A stretch of 64,000 nucleotides of DNA from Nymphaea colorata (GCF_008831285.2 NC_045141.1:13936106-14000105); one strand, 5' to 3'; positions 44,985 to 60,020 are shown, counted from the first letter of the stretch. Notes: generated by a model not told the origin, from the letters alone. Numbers and translations are program-made.

Positions 44985-46256
<1,272 letters not shown>

Positions 46257-46289
46257 TAGACCTTGCAAATTTGAAGTCTTATAATCTGA

Positions 46290-46535
46290 GGGGGTGTTTG
46301 ATTATCCAGGATCATAGAAAATTACATCTTAAATTTGCATTCCTTGCACCTTCAAATTCATAAATCTCAAATCATGAGTACTTGAGATACATAAATTTAA
46401 GGTATATTTAGTATCTTAAATTCATGGTTATGAAATCTAAAGTTTGATGAAATTATAGGTTTTAAGGCATATTAAATTTAAAAAAAAAACTTAATTATAT
46501 AGCTCTGAAATCCAAGATCTCCTAGAACCGTGTAT
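46290..46535. mobile_element. Possible MITE (GGGTGTTTGATTATC-type end)
   Basis: It begins GGGGGTGTTTGATTATCCAGGA, a common terminus of plant MITEs, and ends near TCCAAGATCTCCTAGAACC. The interior is AAATTTAAG-rich and self-complementary in places. Ends are imperfect and no target-site duplication was fixed. Confidence 0.3.
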
Positions 46536-49380
46536 TTAATTATAAATGGGAATCGTCATGTTCTATACAAGAGCTAGCACTTCTCAATAGAAAAGAATAA
46601 TGAGGGAAATATAAATCTCCAAATGCTCCAAAAAATGAAAGAAGATTATCTTGGGCCTTTCATTTGGCGTTTTTTGAGTAAATAATCTACTTATATAACA
46701 TATTCGAAAAATATAAGGTCCCATTATGGGTTTATGACTGAGGTTCATCCCATTAAACACACTTGTCACATATAATTTCTTTCCTCTTACTTTAAAAATC
46801 AAAGATTCGTGTTTTTGAGCTGGTGTTAGGGGGTAAAATGACCGAATTAACCCTGAAAGAGGACTAGAAAAATTTGAACAAAATGAAAAGGCCCTTCATT
46901 TGCCATTTATTGGCATGAGCTAAGTCAATGATTTTAATAAAGGGCAACTTGTATGTTATGAGGTACCTTTCCAACAAATTAGTGGAAGATGTCGGGCTCC
47001 ACTTTTTCTATAACAATTTCAATTATTGAGTTGTAAAATCAATGAACTTGTTCCAAGCAGTGTCATCAAAATCAAATCCAGTCGGTGGTGCTCGATGCAA
47101 AAATACTTAATTTTTTTTATTTTAATATATATATATATATATATTTGATTTTGGTTATCTAAAGTCACTCAACAATTTAATCAAGGTCATTTATATAAAG
47201 CAAATGAATGATTGACAATAAAATAAAAAATAATAATATTAAATAACAAAAATACCCATCACTTTATTTTCTATTATTAATGGTCCCATCATGTTGGCAA
47301 GGGACAAAAAAAAAAAAAAAAGAATTAGTGTTGCCATAGTCAATCTTCAATCGATGTAGCTTAATTAAAGTGTTCAGTACATTCCTTTATTTATTTTTCT
47401 AAACAAAGTTTTTGCAATAATCTTTGTCAATGCACAGCATTTTTAGTTATTCCCTTTGCATTCTTCCGTGTTCCAAGAATGTGGTGAACCAAATTTCACA
47501 ACATTACCAGAAACAGTCTCCACTTTTAGAACTACAGAATAAGCTTGTTCAAACTCAGCAAAGAATGTTCATTTCACATGAAAATATTTGTTTTCACATT
47601 TTATTACCAGGGTATTTTTTTTAGTAATTTATAATAAAAGGTTTTAAAGTTTTGCACTTAGAAGAAGCAGGGTATTGCTTTCACCGATCATATGAGCTAA
47701 TGGGATATATGCATTGGGAAAAGGATTTATTGACAATTTTTTTTGTTGATTAAATATTGAATTTAAAAGAGAAAATTCCAATTGAAATTTGACTTGACTT
47801 GAAATTCCTGATGAACAGCAAAGTAGAAGAGTTTGAATCTAAACGGGACCTATGATGACAAGTAGTCAAGCCAGGAAGAAGAAGCACAATTTGAGAAGTT
47901 AATTTTTATGATATTTCACTTGCGATGATAGAATGTTTTACAGCTAAAATATTATTTTTTAAATTTTTATATAAGACAAGTGAAATTTTCTAAAATTTAC
48001 ATGTAATTTAAAAAAAAAAAACTTTTTTGACGAGACAAGGTCTATAGGCCCCCCTTGATCTGTAGAAGAGATGAGAGTGAAAGCTCATCGACTTGTCAAT
48101 GGTGCCTCTTATAACATTAACCTGCTCCTCTTTTTATTGTTGTTTTAAAGGGGAATGAATTTTAATATAAAAAAAAATCTAAAAAAAAGGGGAGAGATTG
48201 AATTTTGTTATGAAAATTCTGGGAATCAAGACAATTTTCTTTGGTGGGTTTTGGGCTTCACATGTTATAGTTAAACTGGGACAATATGTGAAAAAAAATT
48301 ATAAGAAAGTAGTTAATGTTTGGGCAAAGAACAAGCATCATTCAACTTTTGAAAGTTAAAGAATTTTTTTAAAGAGCTGCCTTACAAAGCATCAACCAAC
48401 ATCAATAGTTTTTTATATAAAAGGATTAAGATTACCCCCTTACAAAGAACTATTTAAGAATTGTTTCAAGATGAGTAATTTTGTCATCTAACATCAAAAG
48501 CTAATATTTTTTTAGAGGTTGGCTCTCCAAAATTTCCTTTTAAAAGGTGAGTGCCTGTTTCTTAAGTTTTTTAAATTGAACATGATTTGTTATTTTCCCA
48601 AACCTTAGGCTTTTAAGGCAATTTTTTCAATTTATTATTTGTGGAAAGGAGCCATTTCTCACACCTGGTTGTCAACACAAAGTAGAAAACTTCTCTAATA
48701 AAGACGGCATTTAAATTGTGCATTTAAGTAATAAGCTTTTATAACTCAAAATAAAATAAAACAACAAATGGAAAAGGGTGATTTGTTTACCTTCTTTGAT
48801 ATTGAAGGCAATTTATAGCTTCTGGTCATAAAAAAAAAAAGTGAGCTAAGAGAGACAATAGTGATTTGAGTGTTATGGTATTTTACCTGTGACGATGAAA
48901 TGTTTCAACAACATGACATTTGGGTGTTATGGTATTTTACCTGTGACGATGAAATATTTCAACCACATTACATTACACATCAATCTCTAACAAAATAACA
49001 TGCTTCAGATATTAACGTATAACAATCTCCAATGAATCTTATCTGAATTTAATGTAACTCATGATTGAACTTGTTAATCCAAAGGACCATCTGCATTTCA
49101 TTTCATGGTTGCTGCTGAATCAGAGTTCAAATTGAACTTTGGTTCTTAGCGGTGAAAAAAAAAAAGGCGGAAGGGAATTCATAGTGCAACACAGTTCTAT
49201 CTGCAATATAAAAATATTCAAATGTTGGCGTATTTTTTAACATTTTTTTGAAACCAAAGCATCCTCCTCCTTTTCCGTTCCGGTAATGAATAGTGAATAC
49301 CTCCATTTTTTAAAGCGAAGGGCGAAAATTTAACTGACTTTTCGAGAATAAAAAAGCGAAGAAAAAGAAGGCAGAAAAGC
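46536..49380. other. AT-rich intergenic DNA, no gene seen
   Basis: Short frames only. There is a (TA)9 tract at about 47126-47143, a poly-A run at 47308-47323 and a 54-bp tandem duplication at 48865-48972 (two copies, TGTTATGGTATTTTACC shared). The last part is the upstream region of the transporter gene. Confidence 0.5.
48865..48972. repeat. 54-bp tandem duplication
   Basis: Copies 48865-48918 and 48919-48972 share TGTTATGGTATTTTACCTGT and GACGATGAAAT with a few substitutions. Confidence 0.9.
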
Positions 49381-49631
49381 CAGATTGGATTGTTGGCTTC
49401 TGGAGGTAAAGAATCGAAGGATGATACAGTGGTGAAAGCATCGAGAAAGGAGGGTGAAAGCATCGAGAAAGGAGGTCTCTCTCTCTCTCTTGCCGTGTCT
49501 CTCCCTTTCCCTCTCTCCCATGGTCGTCTTCTGATGCTACGCTACTATAAGAGGCTTCGGTCTGCAACCACCGTCACCCGACTCACCACCACGAAGAGAT
49601 AGGCGGGTGGCTGTAGTTGGGAAGAAGAGAC

Positions 49632-52600
49632 ATGGTGAAACTGAAGGCAGGCTCCAGGCCGCCATGGGTGGGACTTGGGGCTGCCGTCTGGGTCCAAGTA
49701 GCTGCAGGCAATCCCTTCAACTTTCCCCTTTACTCGCCCACCCTCAAGTCCGTGCTTGGCTACAGCCAACAGCAGCTCACCTTGCTTGGCGTGGCCAACG
49801 ACATAGGCGAAAACGTCGGCATCCTTCCGGGGATCGCCTGCAACAAGCTCCCGCCATGGGTGCTCCTCATGATTGGCGCCTTATTTTGCTTTCTGGGCTA
49901 TGGTGTCATATGGCTCGCCGTCAGTCAGACCGTGTCTTCCTTGCCTTTTATCGTTGTAAGTCTGCAAAACCATTTTTTTTGTCTGTGTAAGATTTTGATT
50001 TATTGGTGGTTTTTCCTTTACTTCAGGATGATGTTTTCACTTTTCAGAAAAATGAGAATGGGAAACCGGTGGATGATGGTTTATTAACTTTATTTGTTTT
50101 AGGAATCCCTAGGTGCTATTTTCTTATAGCATGTATGTGCTTTGTATACTGATTCTATTGTGGATCAATTTTTGTTCATTCTGGCTAGTTTCTATTAATG
50201 GATCTTCCTCACACACACACACACAATGATGACAAAAGTTGGAGCCATTCACGTGAGTAAACCTATTACGTTCTTTGTCAGTAGTTACTTAGTTGTGGTG
50301 GCATGCTCTACTCTAAAGAAATGAATTTAGGGTGATGGAGGACCGTTTACTTGAGACTGTAGCTGCTCCTCCGTTTATTGTGCTGTTGCTTTCTGTGCAA
50401 ACTATGTTACGGTAATTGTGATCTAACCGGTGGGGTGCTCCTTGATCAACTTTACTGGTTCTGACAACTGCAAAACGCCCGTTCCAGTTCATGAGGGCTT
50501 ATATGAATCATTAGTAGGTCCCAACTTTCTTCTAGTTTCTCCCCCAAGAACTAGTTTATATTTGTCCGACTTTATGTAACCCATTTGATTGAAGCCCTTC
50601 CATATTTGCATGAGCTTTAGTGATGTAAAATGAGTATCCCAACCCATAATGGTTAGGGCCAAATTAAGATATTCGTTAACATTTAACAACCACTGCTTCG
50701 TAAAATCCATAACCTTTTGTTTAAAATTTTCGGCAGAAAAATTTAAAATAGTCCACAATGCTTAAACAAAAATGACGTAGAAAATTACTTTGGTCTGCAA
50801 TTTGTTCCCTTCAAGCAGCTCCAAAAATTATAAAAGCTAAAGTCAAATTTCTATCTCATAAGATGGAAACAGGAACTCTCCATGCGAAAATCATGTACAT
50901 TCTTTTTTATGCACAACATCAGCACCAGAGGTATGGCCTTTCCACTTGAATGTCTAAGGTTATCTTTTACATCATGCTTAACATGCAGTGTAAGAGAGTC
51001 TATCTTAGGTGCTTTACTTTTAAAAACAAAAAGGATTCTCCAATTATGAGTTTTCAATGACGGTAGCAGATACACACAAAGATACATTTCCCATGGTATA
51101 CAGTGTCATAAAAGATAAAAATGCCTTATACGATAAGACCAATAGGGAACTGATATACCATTGAAACTGGTTTAGTGAGTGAACCGTATTAGTTTCTCTC
51201 TAGTTAGAAATTAAGATACATATGACAGCATGTGGTACGATGTGAAAATTTTTTAAGTGTGAACTCTCTTGGAGACTTCTTGATTATCGTCATTGACCTC
51301 CTGAGAACCAGGAGACCAAATTTGAGCTGTTTGTAATGCAAACTAACATTTGTTAAAGAAATGACCTTTTGCACCTTTGAAATTGGGTCTTTGGATTTGC
51401 TGAATACCAAACTGAACTTGGAACACTTCCTCACAAAAGGTAATTTCTGATGGTTCTGTCTCTACTACTTCTTAGGTTGAGACGATGGAAAAAGGATTGG
51501 AAAAGTAGAAGGAAGTGATGAACAAAGTCTCAGTGAACAAAAAATTATAGTTGATTCTCCAGAGTCTTTGAGAGCCTAAAGCTATGTGACGTAGTGGTTG
51601 ATACACCCACTAGTAGGTTCTTGGTATGCATGTGGTTGCGACTCTGACTGGCCAAATTCATTGGTCAGCCATGTCAGCTAAAGTTAACTGTATGTGCTCG
51701 AATTCATCCACATCCTAAGTCACATAAAATTTGACCTTTTACTGAAAATCAAGCGAATCATATAAAATCAGATAATTCATAGTTTCATTATCTTATTTTC
51801 ATAAGCAAGTTCGTATATTATGCTTTTGCTGTGTACAGTTTTCTATTACTTTTTCCGTTAATCATCAGTGAACAACAATTCAAACAATGTTGATTAGTTT
51901 GCACTGCAATGATGATTTTGTGGGTCACTATATGCCCTTCCCACTCCCCTGCTTCCAAGTCTTTTGACGACATTGCATCTATATTGCATTTGCACCCAGC
52001 ACCTCCACTTATGTAACATACCATTCGAGGATTAGTGATGGATGATATGTCTAACAATCAAAATTTGATGGAGAACAGCATCAAAGGCTACTTCTTTTGT
52101 TTCAATAGTCACAAATGTCTGTCGACCTCAAAGGAATATAATCTTGTTCTAGTAAATGGCCCAGCTTGGAGCACTGGTGCTTCAGGTAGATAGTTCGAAC
52201 CACTGACCCTTGGTATCCTTCATGATCTAACATGCATGGGTTGTGACTCTTATTCTATTTTAGGTAGTTATGTCAACTTTCTGATCCATATTACATCCTT
52301 CTTGAGGATTATGAAAATGTATTTGAGCTGTTAGGAGACAATGAAAAGTGGCTAGCTAAGATGGAATAACTCGGATCTCAGAAGTGTCTTGAAGATGGGA
52401 GCCCTAACACTACAGCTTGATGAAGAACTATGCTGAAGGGCGCTGTGCAGGTTCAGGGCACAGAAAAAATTATTTTTTGGTGCTTTTTTGGTCTCATTTG
52501 GTATTTCTTATTTAGTAAAAATAATATGTTTTTGTTTGCTTAGGATCTTATTGTATATATATATATGCACACACACATGGTTGTGTCCCTGCTCCCTGCA

Positions 52601-55600
52601 CCCTAGTCTTCTGAAACAGTCAGTGCCAGTGTCTGCACTTGTACCCATGTCCATGGGGACCATACCAGCATTCTTACCCATGTGACATAGATTAAGACAA
52701 TGAATTTCATTTTTCACTTTCTGTTTTTGCTTAGTGATTACCTTTTATAAATTGTACTTTGGTAAACAATGATGGTATTGTGGCAGCCTTGCAGAACTAG
52801 AAATTCCCAAGAAAGAAAGAAAGAAAGAAAGAATCTTGACTTGACTCCACAGGGTTCCTATTGTTGTAATCTTGATGTGCGTCAGATGCAAATTACAATT
52901 CCTGCTATTAGTATATAAGTTTTATCTTGAGATTGTGGTTTGTTAGATCATGTTTCCTCCCATAGCATTTTTTGAGAAAAAGGTATTTTTTTCTTTCTGA
53001 AAATGATTCCCATGCTCTTAGACTACTCAACATCATTCTGTTCTCCATGTAGATATCTTTAAAGGGGAGGCTTGTTTAAAACGTTAATGTCTATCCATTG
53101 TTTTGTTTTCTCAGGTTATTGTTTTTTCATTTTTTCCCTGTTTATACTGATTTGAGCATAGTTGATAAACCCATGACTTGGATTCAGATTGGCAGATGAT
53201 CGGGTCATTGGGTCGGCTAGTTGACTCGTCGACTTGGTCAAGTAATCAAATTACCATAATGTATTTTTACTGCAGCCGAATCGGGTGATTCCAGGTGAGT
53301 CGGGCCGAGTCAGGTTCTACCTCGCCAAAACCTTGACATGTGACTGGATTTGTGGCTGATCCGAGATGACTCGGGCGATTCTTGAGTCAGCCCGTTGAGT
53401 TTGCCAACAATGGATTTGAGTGCTACAATTTGGATAAGCAAGTGTCTTCTTGGCGGTTTCTTTAAGACAATCACGTTTAGCTGCAGATTTGGGCAAGGTT
53501 TATGTCTGTAGGCTAATTAGGAAACTGGAAATTGTGATTTTTTTTATTAGTGTATTTTTGTTTGGCAATACTCTGATAGGATTTTCTGCAATACCTAATT
53601 TTAGAATTTATGGTGGTTTGTAGTTGTAGTATCAGTCGAAGTGCTGATAACAGGTGACTGATTGCAATTTTGGTGCATTTGATAGATTACCAGGCTAGAA
53701 GCAGGATATTTATGTAGACTGTAGAATTGGCATCCCATTTAATTTTGGATGACTTCTGGCTTCCCATGGATCAATTTTGTCATCATTTGCTTGAAATTCA
53801 TGGACTTTGGTTGGTAAAGCCAAATCAGTCAAGATAGCTCACTAGAATACCTTCATGTCCTTGCCTGAGTCAGTCCTATATCCTAACATTTTTATGCATG
53901 TAACAGCTCTACATGTGGCCTGGATATAGATGCAAGAATATGGAACGACAAAATGTGCATGTACCCTGTGACTGCTCTTGAAGATTAAAGGAGAATATGA
54001 CCAAAAAATGCGTAAGTTATAAAGAAGTAAAACCTGAAAATGTATTGAGTAAAAGCATCAAATAAATTATAAATTGAAACTGAAATATAAGATAATCGAT
54101 GATAAATTGAGGTAAAAAAAATGCAAAGCCTCCCATTCAGTACTTTAAGGAAGACAAGTAAATTGAGGTCAGGTCACCACCTGTGTGCATTGCCCTGTAA
54201 ATTGGACCATACATTCAGTCTGCTAGAGTTGTCAGTGTACTGATGGGAGTACACTACTGAGAGTTGTCAATGTGCTGGTGAGAGCATGTCACTGACATTA
54301 ATGAAGGGCTCTTGCAGCTGGGTGACACAAGGAGGTGAAATGGGTGGTGACCTGATTTCTGTTCAACATAAGCTGATGAAAAATTATTTACATGGCAATC
54401 TTGATATCTTTTTCAATTTTTGAACTGTTAGTGCATGCTTGTAGTAGTTGTTTTTTCTAATAAATGCTGTCTATTTATTTATAAGTAGATTAATCTCTAC
54501 TGCACTGTGGCAGTTATGGCTTGCTTTATGCATTGGCACAAATAGTGGGGCTTGGTTTGGCACTGCTGTACTTGTGACCAACATGCGGAACTTTCCTCTT
54601 AGTCGAGGCACAGTAGCTGGCCTCCTCAAGGGATATGCTGGACTTAGTGCTGCTGTATATACAGAAATCTATGCAGGGGTACTGTATAGTTCATCGGAAA
54701 AACTTTTGCTCTTTCTTACATTGGGCCTTCCTGCTATATGTCTTGCATTGATGTACTTTATCAGGCGCTGCACACCTGCATCAGGAGAAGACTCAGCTGA
54801 GCATGGTCATTTCTTGTTTACCCAAGCTACAAGCATCTTTCTAGGCATCTATCTTCTCACGACTACAATACTAGATGATGTTCTTTCTATTAGTTACGTG
54901 ATTTCGGTGTCATTTGTGCTTGTGATGGTAATCTTCCTTTTGGCACCATTGGCCATTCCCATAAAGATGACGCTTTTTCGAGATAAATCCAGAACCCCAA
55001 GTGTGTCTGATCTGAGAGGTTCTGATACAGAGCCTTTACTTGTTGGTTCTAAAAGGGAAGAAAAGCAGGCAAAGAGTACACCTAGCAGTTATGTCCCTGT
55101 CGATCAAATTTCTGAAAACCAAGAGCCATATTTGCATGTTTCTTTGTCAACGAGAAGCCTTGGGACCCTGGAAGATGATGAAGAGTTAGTTGATGTGGAC
55201 ATACTTCTAGCTGAGGGGGAGGGTGCTGTAGAAAAGAAACGGAGACCCAAAAGGGGGGAAGATTTTATGTTTCGTGAAGCCATAATTAAGGCTGATTTTT
55301 GGCTTCTTTTTCTGGTTTACTTCCTTGGTGTCGGTTCTGGTGTCACTGTTCTCAACAATCTAGCACAAATTGGAACTGCGCTTGGGGCTAATGATACCTC
55401 CATTCTTCTATCCCTCTTCAGCTTTGGCAATTTCATTGGTCGTCTTGGTGGAGGTGCAGTGTCTGAATACTTTGTGAGGTAATTCCTTTTCTAGGTTACA
55501 CTCATTAAAACATATCTTTTGTTTAGTTAATGGATGTGACGTTCACTTGTGTCCTTCAGGTTGAAAGCAATCCCTCGGACAATTTGGATGACAGTAACAC

Positions 55601-56046
55601 AACTGATCATGTTGGTAGCACACCTTCTCTTTGCGTCAGCTCTATCTGGCACATTATACGCCGCAACTGCATTGCTTGGCATCTGCTATGGCGTCCAGTT
55701 CTCTATCATGATCCCAACAGCTTCTGAGCTGTTTGGACTAAAGCACTTTGGTGTTATTTACAACTTTATAGGGATAGGGAATCCACTTGGTGCTCTTATT
55801 TTCTCTGCAGGCCTTGCTGGGTATGTTTATGATAAGGAAGCAGAAAAACAATTTGCAGAAGGTTTGGTTACATCGGATGAAACATGTCTTGGTGTCATGT
55901 GCTTCAGGCTCACATTCCTTGTTTTAGCAGGTGTTTGTGCCTTGGGCTCCCTACTGAGCGTCATTCTTACAGTAAGAATAAGACCTGTATATCAAATGCT
56001 CTACTCAGGTGGTTCATTTCGTTTTCGTGGTACTTCACAGTCTTAA
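49632..56046 (+). CDS. Nodulin-like MFS transporter
   Basis: Three exons: 49632-49955, 54514-55478, 55560-56046, all GT-AG and in frame, giving 591 residues (an in-frame ATG at 49617 would add five). The start MVKLKAGSRPPWVGL is the conserved beginning of this plant family. Exon 1 holds the Nodulin-like/MFS N-terminus with NPFNFPLYSPTLK and GVANDIGENVGILPG. Exon 2 continues with TNMRNFPLSRGTVAGLLKGY, a TM bundle, a long hydrophilic central loop (about residues 270-370) carrying DTEPLL, an acidic dileucine of the type linked to vacuolar sorting, then a second bundle. Exon 3 has the GVQFSIMIPTASELFGLKHFG motif and the last TMs. The likely role is solute transport at an endomembrane; the substrate is unknown. 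Intron 1 is 4558 bp. Confidence 0.93.
49956..54513 (+). other. 4.6-kb first intron of the MFS gene
   Basis: It begins GTAAGTC and ends TGTGGCAG and is phase 0. It contains only repeat-like DNA: tRNA-like box motifs near 51570-51680 (TGACGTAGTGGTTG) and 52150-52200 (AGTTCGAACCAC) that may be SINE relics, a (GAAA)n run at about 52811-52832, and a GACTCG/GAGTCGGG-rich patch at 53200-53400. No coding region is supported inside it. Confidence 0.75.
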
Positions 56047-56049
56047 GGT

Positions 56050-57282
56050 GGCTCTTCTTGTTGATGGAGAAGAATCAAGTTGTAGAGCTCGGTACTTCCA
56101 AGCCAGTGGCCCAAAGTGCAGAAGAGAAAATTTTGATGGTCAAGAAGTTTTGTTGTGATTGCTTAGTCTGGATTTGAAATCATTGACGTCAAAAAATTTT
56201 GATCCAGTTTACAGTGTAGCTTATATAATACAGTGTGGATGTACTTAGCTGTGAGAGAAGCTTCTCACATTCGAACTGTTGTGTTTTTGTGTATCATTAC
56301 TCGCATGAGTTCCTCGGGATTCAGAATGTTAGAATGATAGCATAATAAAAGGGCCAGATCATTGCCCGGGTAACCTCTTTGAAGAAAAGATTGCAGTTTT
56401 TTCCCTTCTACTTGGGGCCATGTCTATGTTTACTCTTGCATCCTTAATTGAAGGTTTAGTTGAATGAAGAATGAATCGGTCCATGTACTTCGAGTCTTCG
56501 ATGCGTCAGTTTTCTTTAATCAGTCTTGCTCTGGTTGGCAGGCTGGAGGAGTTGGTATGGATGGTTTTGTAAAGTTTCCGTGGCAAATAATCTCATGTAG
56601 CTTAAAATTATCATGTAGCTTAAAATTCCTGTTTTCATCATTTGTTTTCCCTTGTGTGGTGGCAGTATGTGCGAGATGAAAGGGGAAATCCTTTACTACA
56701 GGTTGCGCAAGAGCAGGCCTTTTATTTATCAAAATTCTTGAGTTTCTATGCCCATTTGAATGTATCCAGGGGTCATTTAATGCATGGTTTGAACTTGTAA
56801 CGTTTCTGTCAAATCTGTTCATGATCTTCCCTTATCAGATGATCAGAGTATTCATAGACAATGTTGGCCTAATAAATGAGAAAGAGAGGGAAGATGTGTA
56901 TTGCAAGCATTTCCTGTTTGCATCGTTGAAAATGGGAAACCAGATTAAACTTCTTGCTCTTCAAAGATGGTATTTGAAGCAAACGCGAGCAGTTCGCAAA
57001 CAGATGAGGGTTGATGCTCAACACGAGAAACCTTTCAGGCGTAAATGTTATACAATTCATACAGGCAAAAACATTCTTAGTATTCTCGGTTTAACATGAT
57101 CCACAAAAATCTCAAAAAAGTATGAGAAAAACCCAGAAACAGAGAGGGTTCATGGCATCTTGCTGATAAAGAGGGGAGGCTGCTGCAAAGCGCAAGCACT
57201 CCCACTATCCAGAAAAGACGGCCCTCTTCATATACAAATTCACAGGCAAAAAGAAAAAAGAAAAACTCATTCATTCATTCAT
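56050..57282. other. 3' flanks of the convergent MFS and SAM genes
   Basis: The two genes point toward each other with about 1.2 kb between stop codons. An 18-bp tandem duplication (ATCATGTAGCTTAAAATT) lies at about 56590-56627, and four ATTC units (TCATTCATTCATTCATT) at about 57269-57285 next to the SAM stop. Frames here are spurious. Confidence 0.55.
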
Positions 57283-57849
57283 TCATGTGGGTTTCAAATC
57301 CTGAAACATTGAAGACCAATGAATTTCTTCTTTCGCATATGGAGAAACTGAACCGCCATCAGCATAATCATTCTTGAAACTAAAAGCCAGGGGACTTCCA
57401 CCGGGAGTTGCCGGCCGAACAACGGCAGTGGACCTGCCATTGGTGCTGCCATTGGTGAGAAGAAGTCTGCTCGAGTTGGCAGACATCAACCTCCGGGCCT
57501 TCCTTACCTTCCAACTCCTATTCCGGTTGGACTTCGGCACGATCGCAAGGGAGGAAGACTCCCTAGTAACAAGCCAATCATGCAGGCGGTTGAAGACGTA
57601 CCTCTGAGATCTCCGAATCGCAGCAAGCAGTCTAGACAACGGCTGCGGCCTTCCCCCTCGCTCCTTCTTCGCAAGCTTGAGTATCTCTAGCCTGTGTTTG
57701 GCCACCGTGATGCCCATGCTCTGCAGGAAGTCATGGCTGAAGTATGCGATATCGTCTTCTTCGAGCTCATTACGCGCGAACGTGAGGCCGTACTCATAGA
57801 CCAACGAAGGCTCGAGACCGGTCTTAGACAGCCAACCGAACCAGTCCAT
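57283..57849 (-). CDS. Small SAM-domain protein
   Basis: A single-exon gene of 188 residues starting at the ATG at 57849. The N-terminal 65 residues form a sterile alpha motif: MDWFGWLSKTGLEPSLVYEY, then NELEEDDIAYFSHDFLQSMGI and KHRLEILKLAKK, the pattern of plant SAM proteins (interaction by helix packing). The rest is basic and Ser/Asn-rich, with KVRKARRLMS and a low-complexity TNGSTNGRS; no second domain is seen. SAM domains mediate protein-protein or RNA contacts; partners are unknown. A TATA-like CTATATAG lies about 40 bases upstream of the ATG. Confidence 0.88.
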   Translation of the reverse strand: MDWFGWLSKTGLEPSLVYEYGLTFARNELEEDDIAYFSHDFLQSMGITVAKHRLEILKLAKKERGGRPQPLSRLLAAIRRSQRYVFNRLHDWLVTRESSSLAIVPKSNRNRSWKVRKARRLMSANSSRLLLTNGSTNGRSTAVVRPATPGGSPLAFSFKNDYADGGSVSPYAKEEIHWSSMFQDLKPT

Positions 57850-57888
57850 GGTTGAGACTTATGAATTATGGGGAGGTGATGGATGCGT

Positions 57889-57896
57889 CTATATAG
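57889..57896 (-). promoter_or_regulatory. TATA-like box of the SAM gene
   Basis: CTATATAG, 40-47 bases upstream of the start codon on the gene strand. If used, the 5' UTR would be only about 10 bases, so either the leader is very short or transcription starts elsewhere. Confidence 0.4.
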
Positions 57897-57929
57897 GGAA
57901 GAAGGGACGCAACAACAGCAGGCGAGCAC

Positions 57930-59732
57930 ATGGGGAGGGGAAGAAGATCAGAGGAAAAGAGATCCTGGAAATCAGAATGATTAGACCCAGCTCCTTTTAT
58001 CTTTAGCCGATCCTTTTGGCCATATTGCCTCTGATTGATCTCTCCGCTACTTTTCTAATGGTGGGTAGTTGAGAATTGGGGCAATCGGGCCCAGGAAGGG
58101 GTGAAGAGGGAGGCACAAAAGTAGGTCTGGAGTGACTGCATTCAGGAACATCTTCAATCACGCCATGGGAAATGGCGAAGTGGGCCATCTCCTGTCTTGG
58201 ACTTGAGCGCCGAGGAGGAAGAAGAGCCATTGAAATGTTCACACGGCATGTTGCCTGGGAGCAAAGGGACAGAAGAGGGTAAATGCGGTCTGCAATCAAT
58301 CTGAATTAGGAGTCGTAACAAGAAGGGGGCCATGCTAGTGATGGTCCTTGATAGATGGGGAGAGGATGATCACCTTCATATTAAAATGTTCAACATGGTG
58401 GGGCCATTCTATTCAAGCGACTACCAGAGGGATGTTGGTGATGGACGGTGAGTCCCTCTGCAACCGTCGATGATCTTCTTGGAATTGGGAAACTGTTTCC
58501 TAATGAACTTTTTTTTGGGAATGTCATATGCTAGATTCTTGAAAACCCGGCCATCAGATTCATTATTATTATATATATATATATATATATAAACCACCTG
58601 AGCGGCGGATTTTAAATGAATCAGATTGTGGAAACTAATTTACATGTATGCAAGACAAGTTATTTTTATTTGCAAGCTAGTGTTTACTGTTTGATCACTT
58701 TGAAATGAACAGTTAAAGATGATTTCCATCAAATTTGACATACAAAGATCCAGTAGCTGTCTGTTTGTGGATACATATGTACATATATATAGAAAATTTA
58801 AGTTCCAAAAGAGATATAGATTTACTTGGTAGATGTCATGTACGGTATTGAATAAATATGACTAAAGCAAATGAAGAATATCGCCTAACTTGCAGGCCTT
58901 TGCGTGATCATAGCGAGAGATCTACCAAAAGTTTTAAAAGTACCTTTTAAGGAACCTATATTGGAGGTGGATGGAGTTTGGAACATCCTCAATGCTGGCG
59001 TATCAATTAATCTACTGAGAGTGGTTGTAGTGCACTGAGCGGTTTTTTTTTTTCTTTTTTTTTTTTTTTTAGGAGAACTCGTAAAAGTAAGCCCTGGTTG
59101 CATGGCCGTTTGCAAGAACTTGCTGTAGATTAAAATTTAAAAAAATATTTTATATTATGGTAGAATTAGGCCTTTAAATGTTAATTCTAATTTCTGAAAT
59201 GAGTTGTTTGATTAGCGTTCTAAAAAAATGTTGAAAATGTCACGTTGTCGTCGAGCGGGCGCGAATAGCGGAGAGAACATGGTGAGCACCGCAAAAATAT
59301 CAGCCCACCGTTCCGTCTTCTGGTCCGCACAATATGTTCATTTAGCTTGTTCCCATCAATCAATCGTAAAGGTTTGTCAATAATATTACACTGAGATTAC
59401 CCTGGGTTAAAAAATATATATAATTTTAAGTTTTTTAAAACTTTTCTGATTTAATATTTTAAATAAGAAAAACCTGAAATAGGCGGAAATGGATCAGCCG
59501 GAGTTTTAAAAAAAAAAAATGTCATTACTTTTTATAAAAATTGATTTGGTGATTTGATAAACTATAATAATGAGAAATTTATGAAAAGCTTTTTAAAATA
59601 TTAAAGTAAATTTTGAACTTAAAATATTAAAGTAAATTTTGAACTTAAAAAAAAAATGTTAACTTCACCCCTATGGACCCTACCCTGGTGAATGGTTTTT
59701 TTACTTCAAATTGACCAATTGGTATTGGGTAT
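57930..59732. other. Intergenic DNA upstream of the SAM gene
   Basis: A minus-strand frame of 98 codons (58299-58003) is GC-richer and could be part of a long leader or a small unrecognised protein; support is weak. A (TA)11 tract lies at 58569-58591 and poly-T at 59041-59070. A 26-bp tandem duplication (ATATTAAAGTAAATTTTGAACTT) lies at about 59597-59648. Confidence 0.35.
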
Positions 59733-60020
59733 CCAATAGGGTTGCACATAAGGAGACTTGACTCGACTCAGAAAATTGGAGTTGAGCTCAATAAAACAAG
59801 TGGACTTGATAATATAACATCGAGCTTGAACTCAACTCGTTTAACTTGTTTATGTTAAACATGTTTCTTTTTTTTTAACTCGTTAACCCGTTTATAGTTG
59901 AGCTAAATCGAGTCCTTACAACTCGAACTCAACTGTTTTAACATTTCTAATATACACTTGAACTCGAGCTCGATTTTATGAGTGATGCTTAAGCTGGCTC
60001 GACTCATTATGCAACCATAA
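59733..60020. mobile_element. CTCGACTC-rich non-autonomous element
   Basis: The left AGGGTTGCACATAAGG and right ATTATGCAACCATA are imperfect inverted ends around GACTCGACTC and CTCAACTCG words. It belongs with the units at 34265-35420. No duplication was fixed. Confidence 0.45.

Noticed and set aside
49218-49567. Minus-strand frames just upstream of the transporter
   Set aside because: Low-complexity Phe/Ser/Arg-rich translations of the CT/GA-rich leader of the plus-strand gene.
52140-52210. Possible tRNA gene (AGTTCGAACCAC resembles a T-loop)
   Set aside because: No acceptor stem or anticodon arm could be folded around it; more likely a SINE relic.
58003-58299. 98-codon minus-strand frame upstream of the SAM gene
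   Set aside because: No recognised motif and no splice relation to the SAM frame; could be leader sequence, so not called as a gene.
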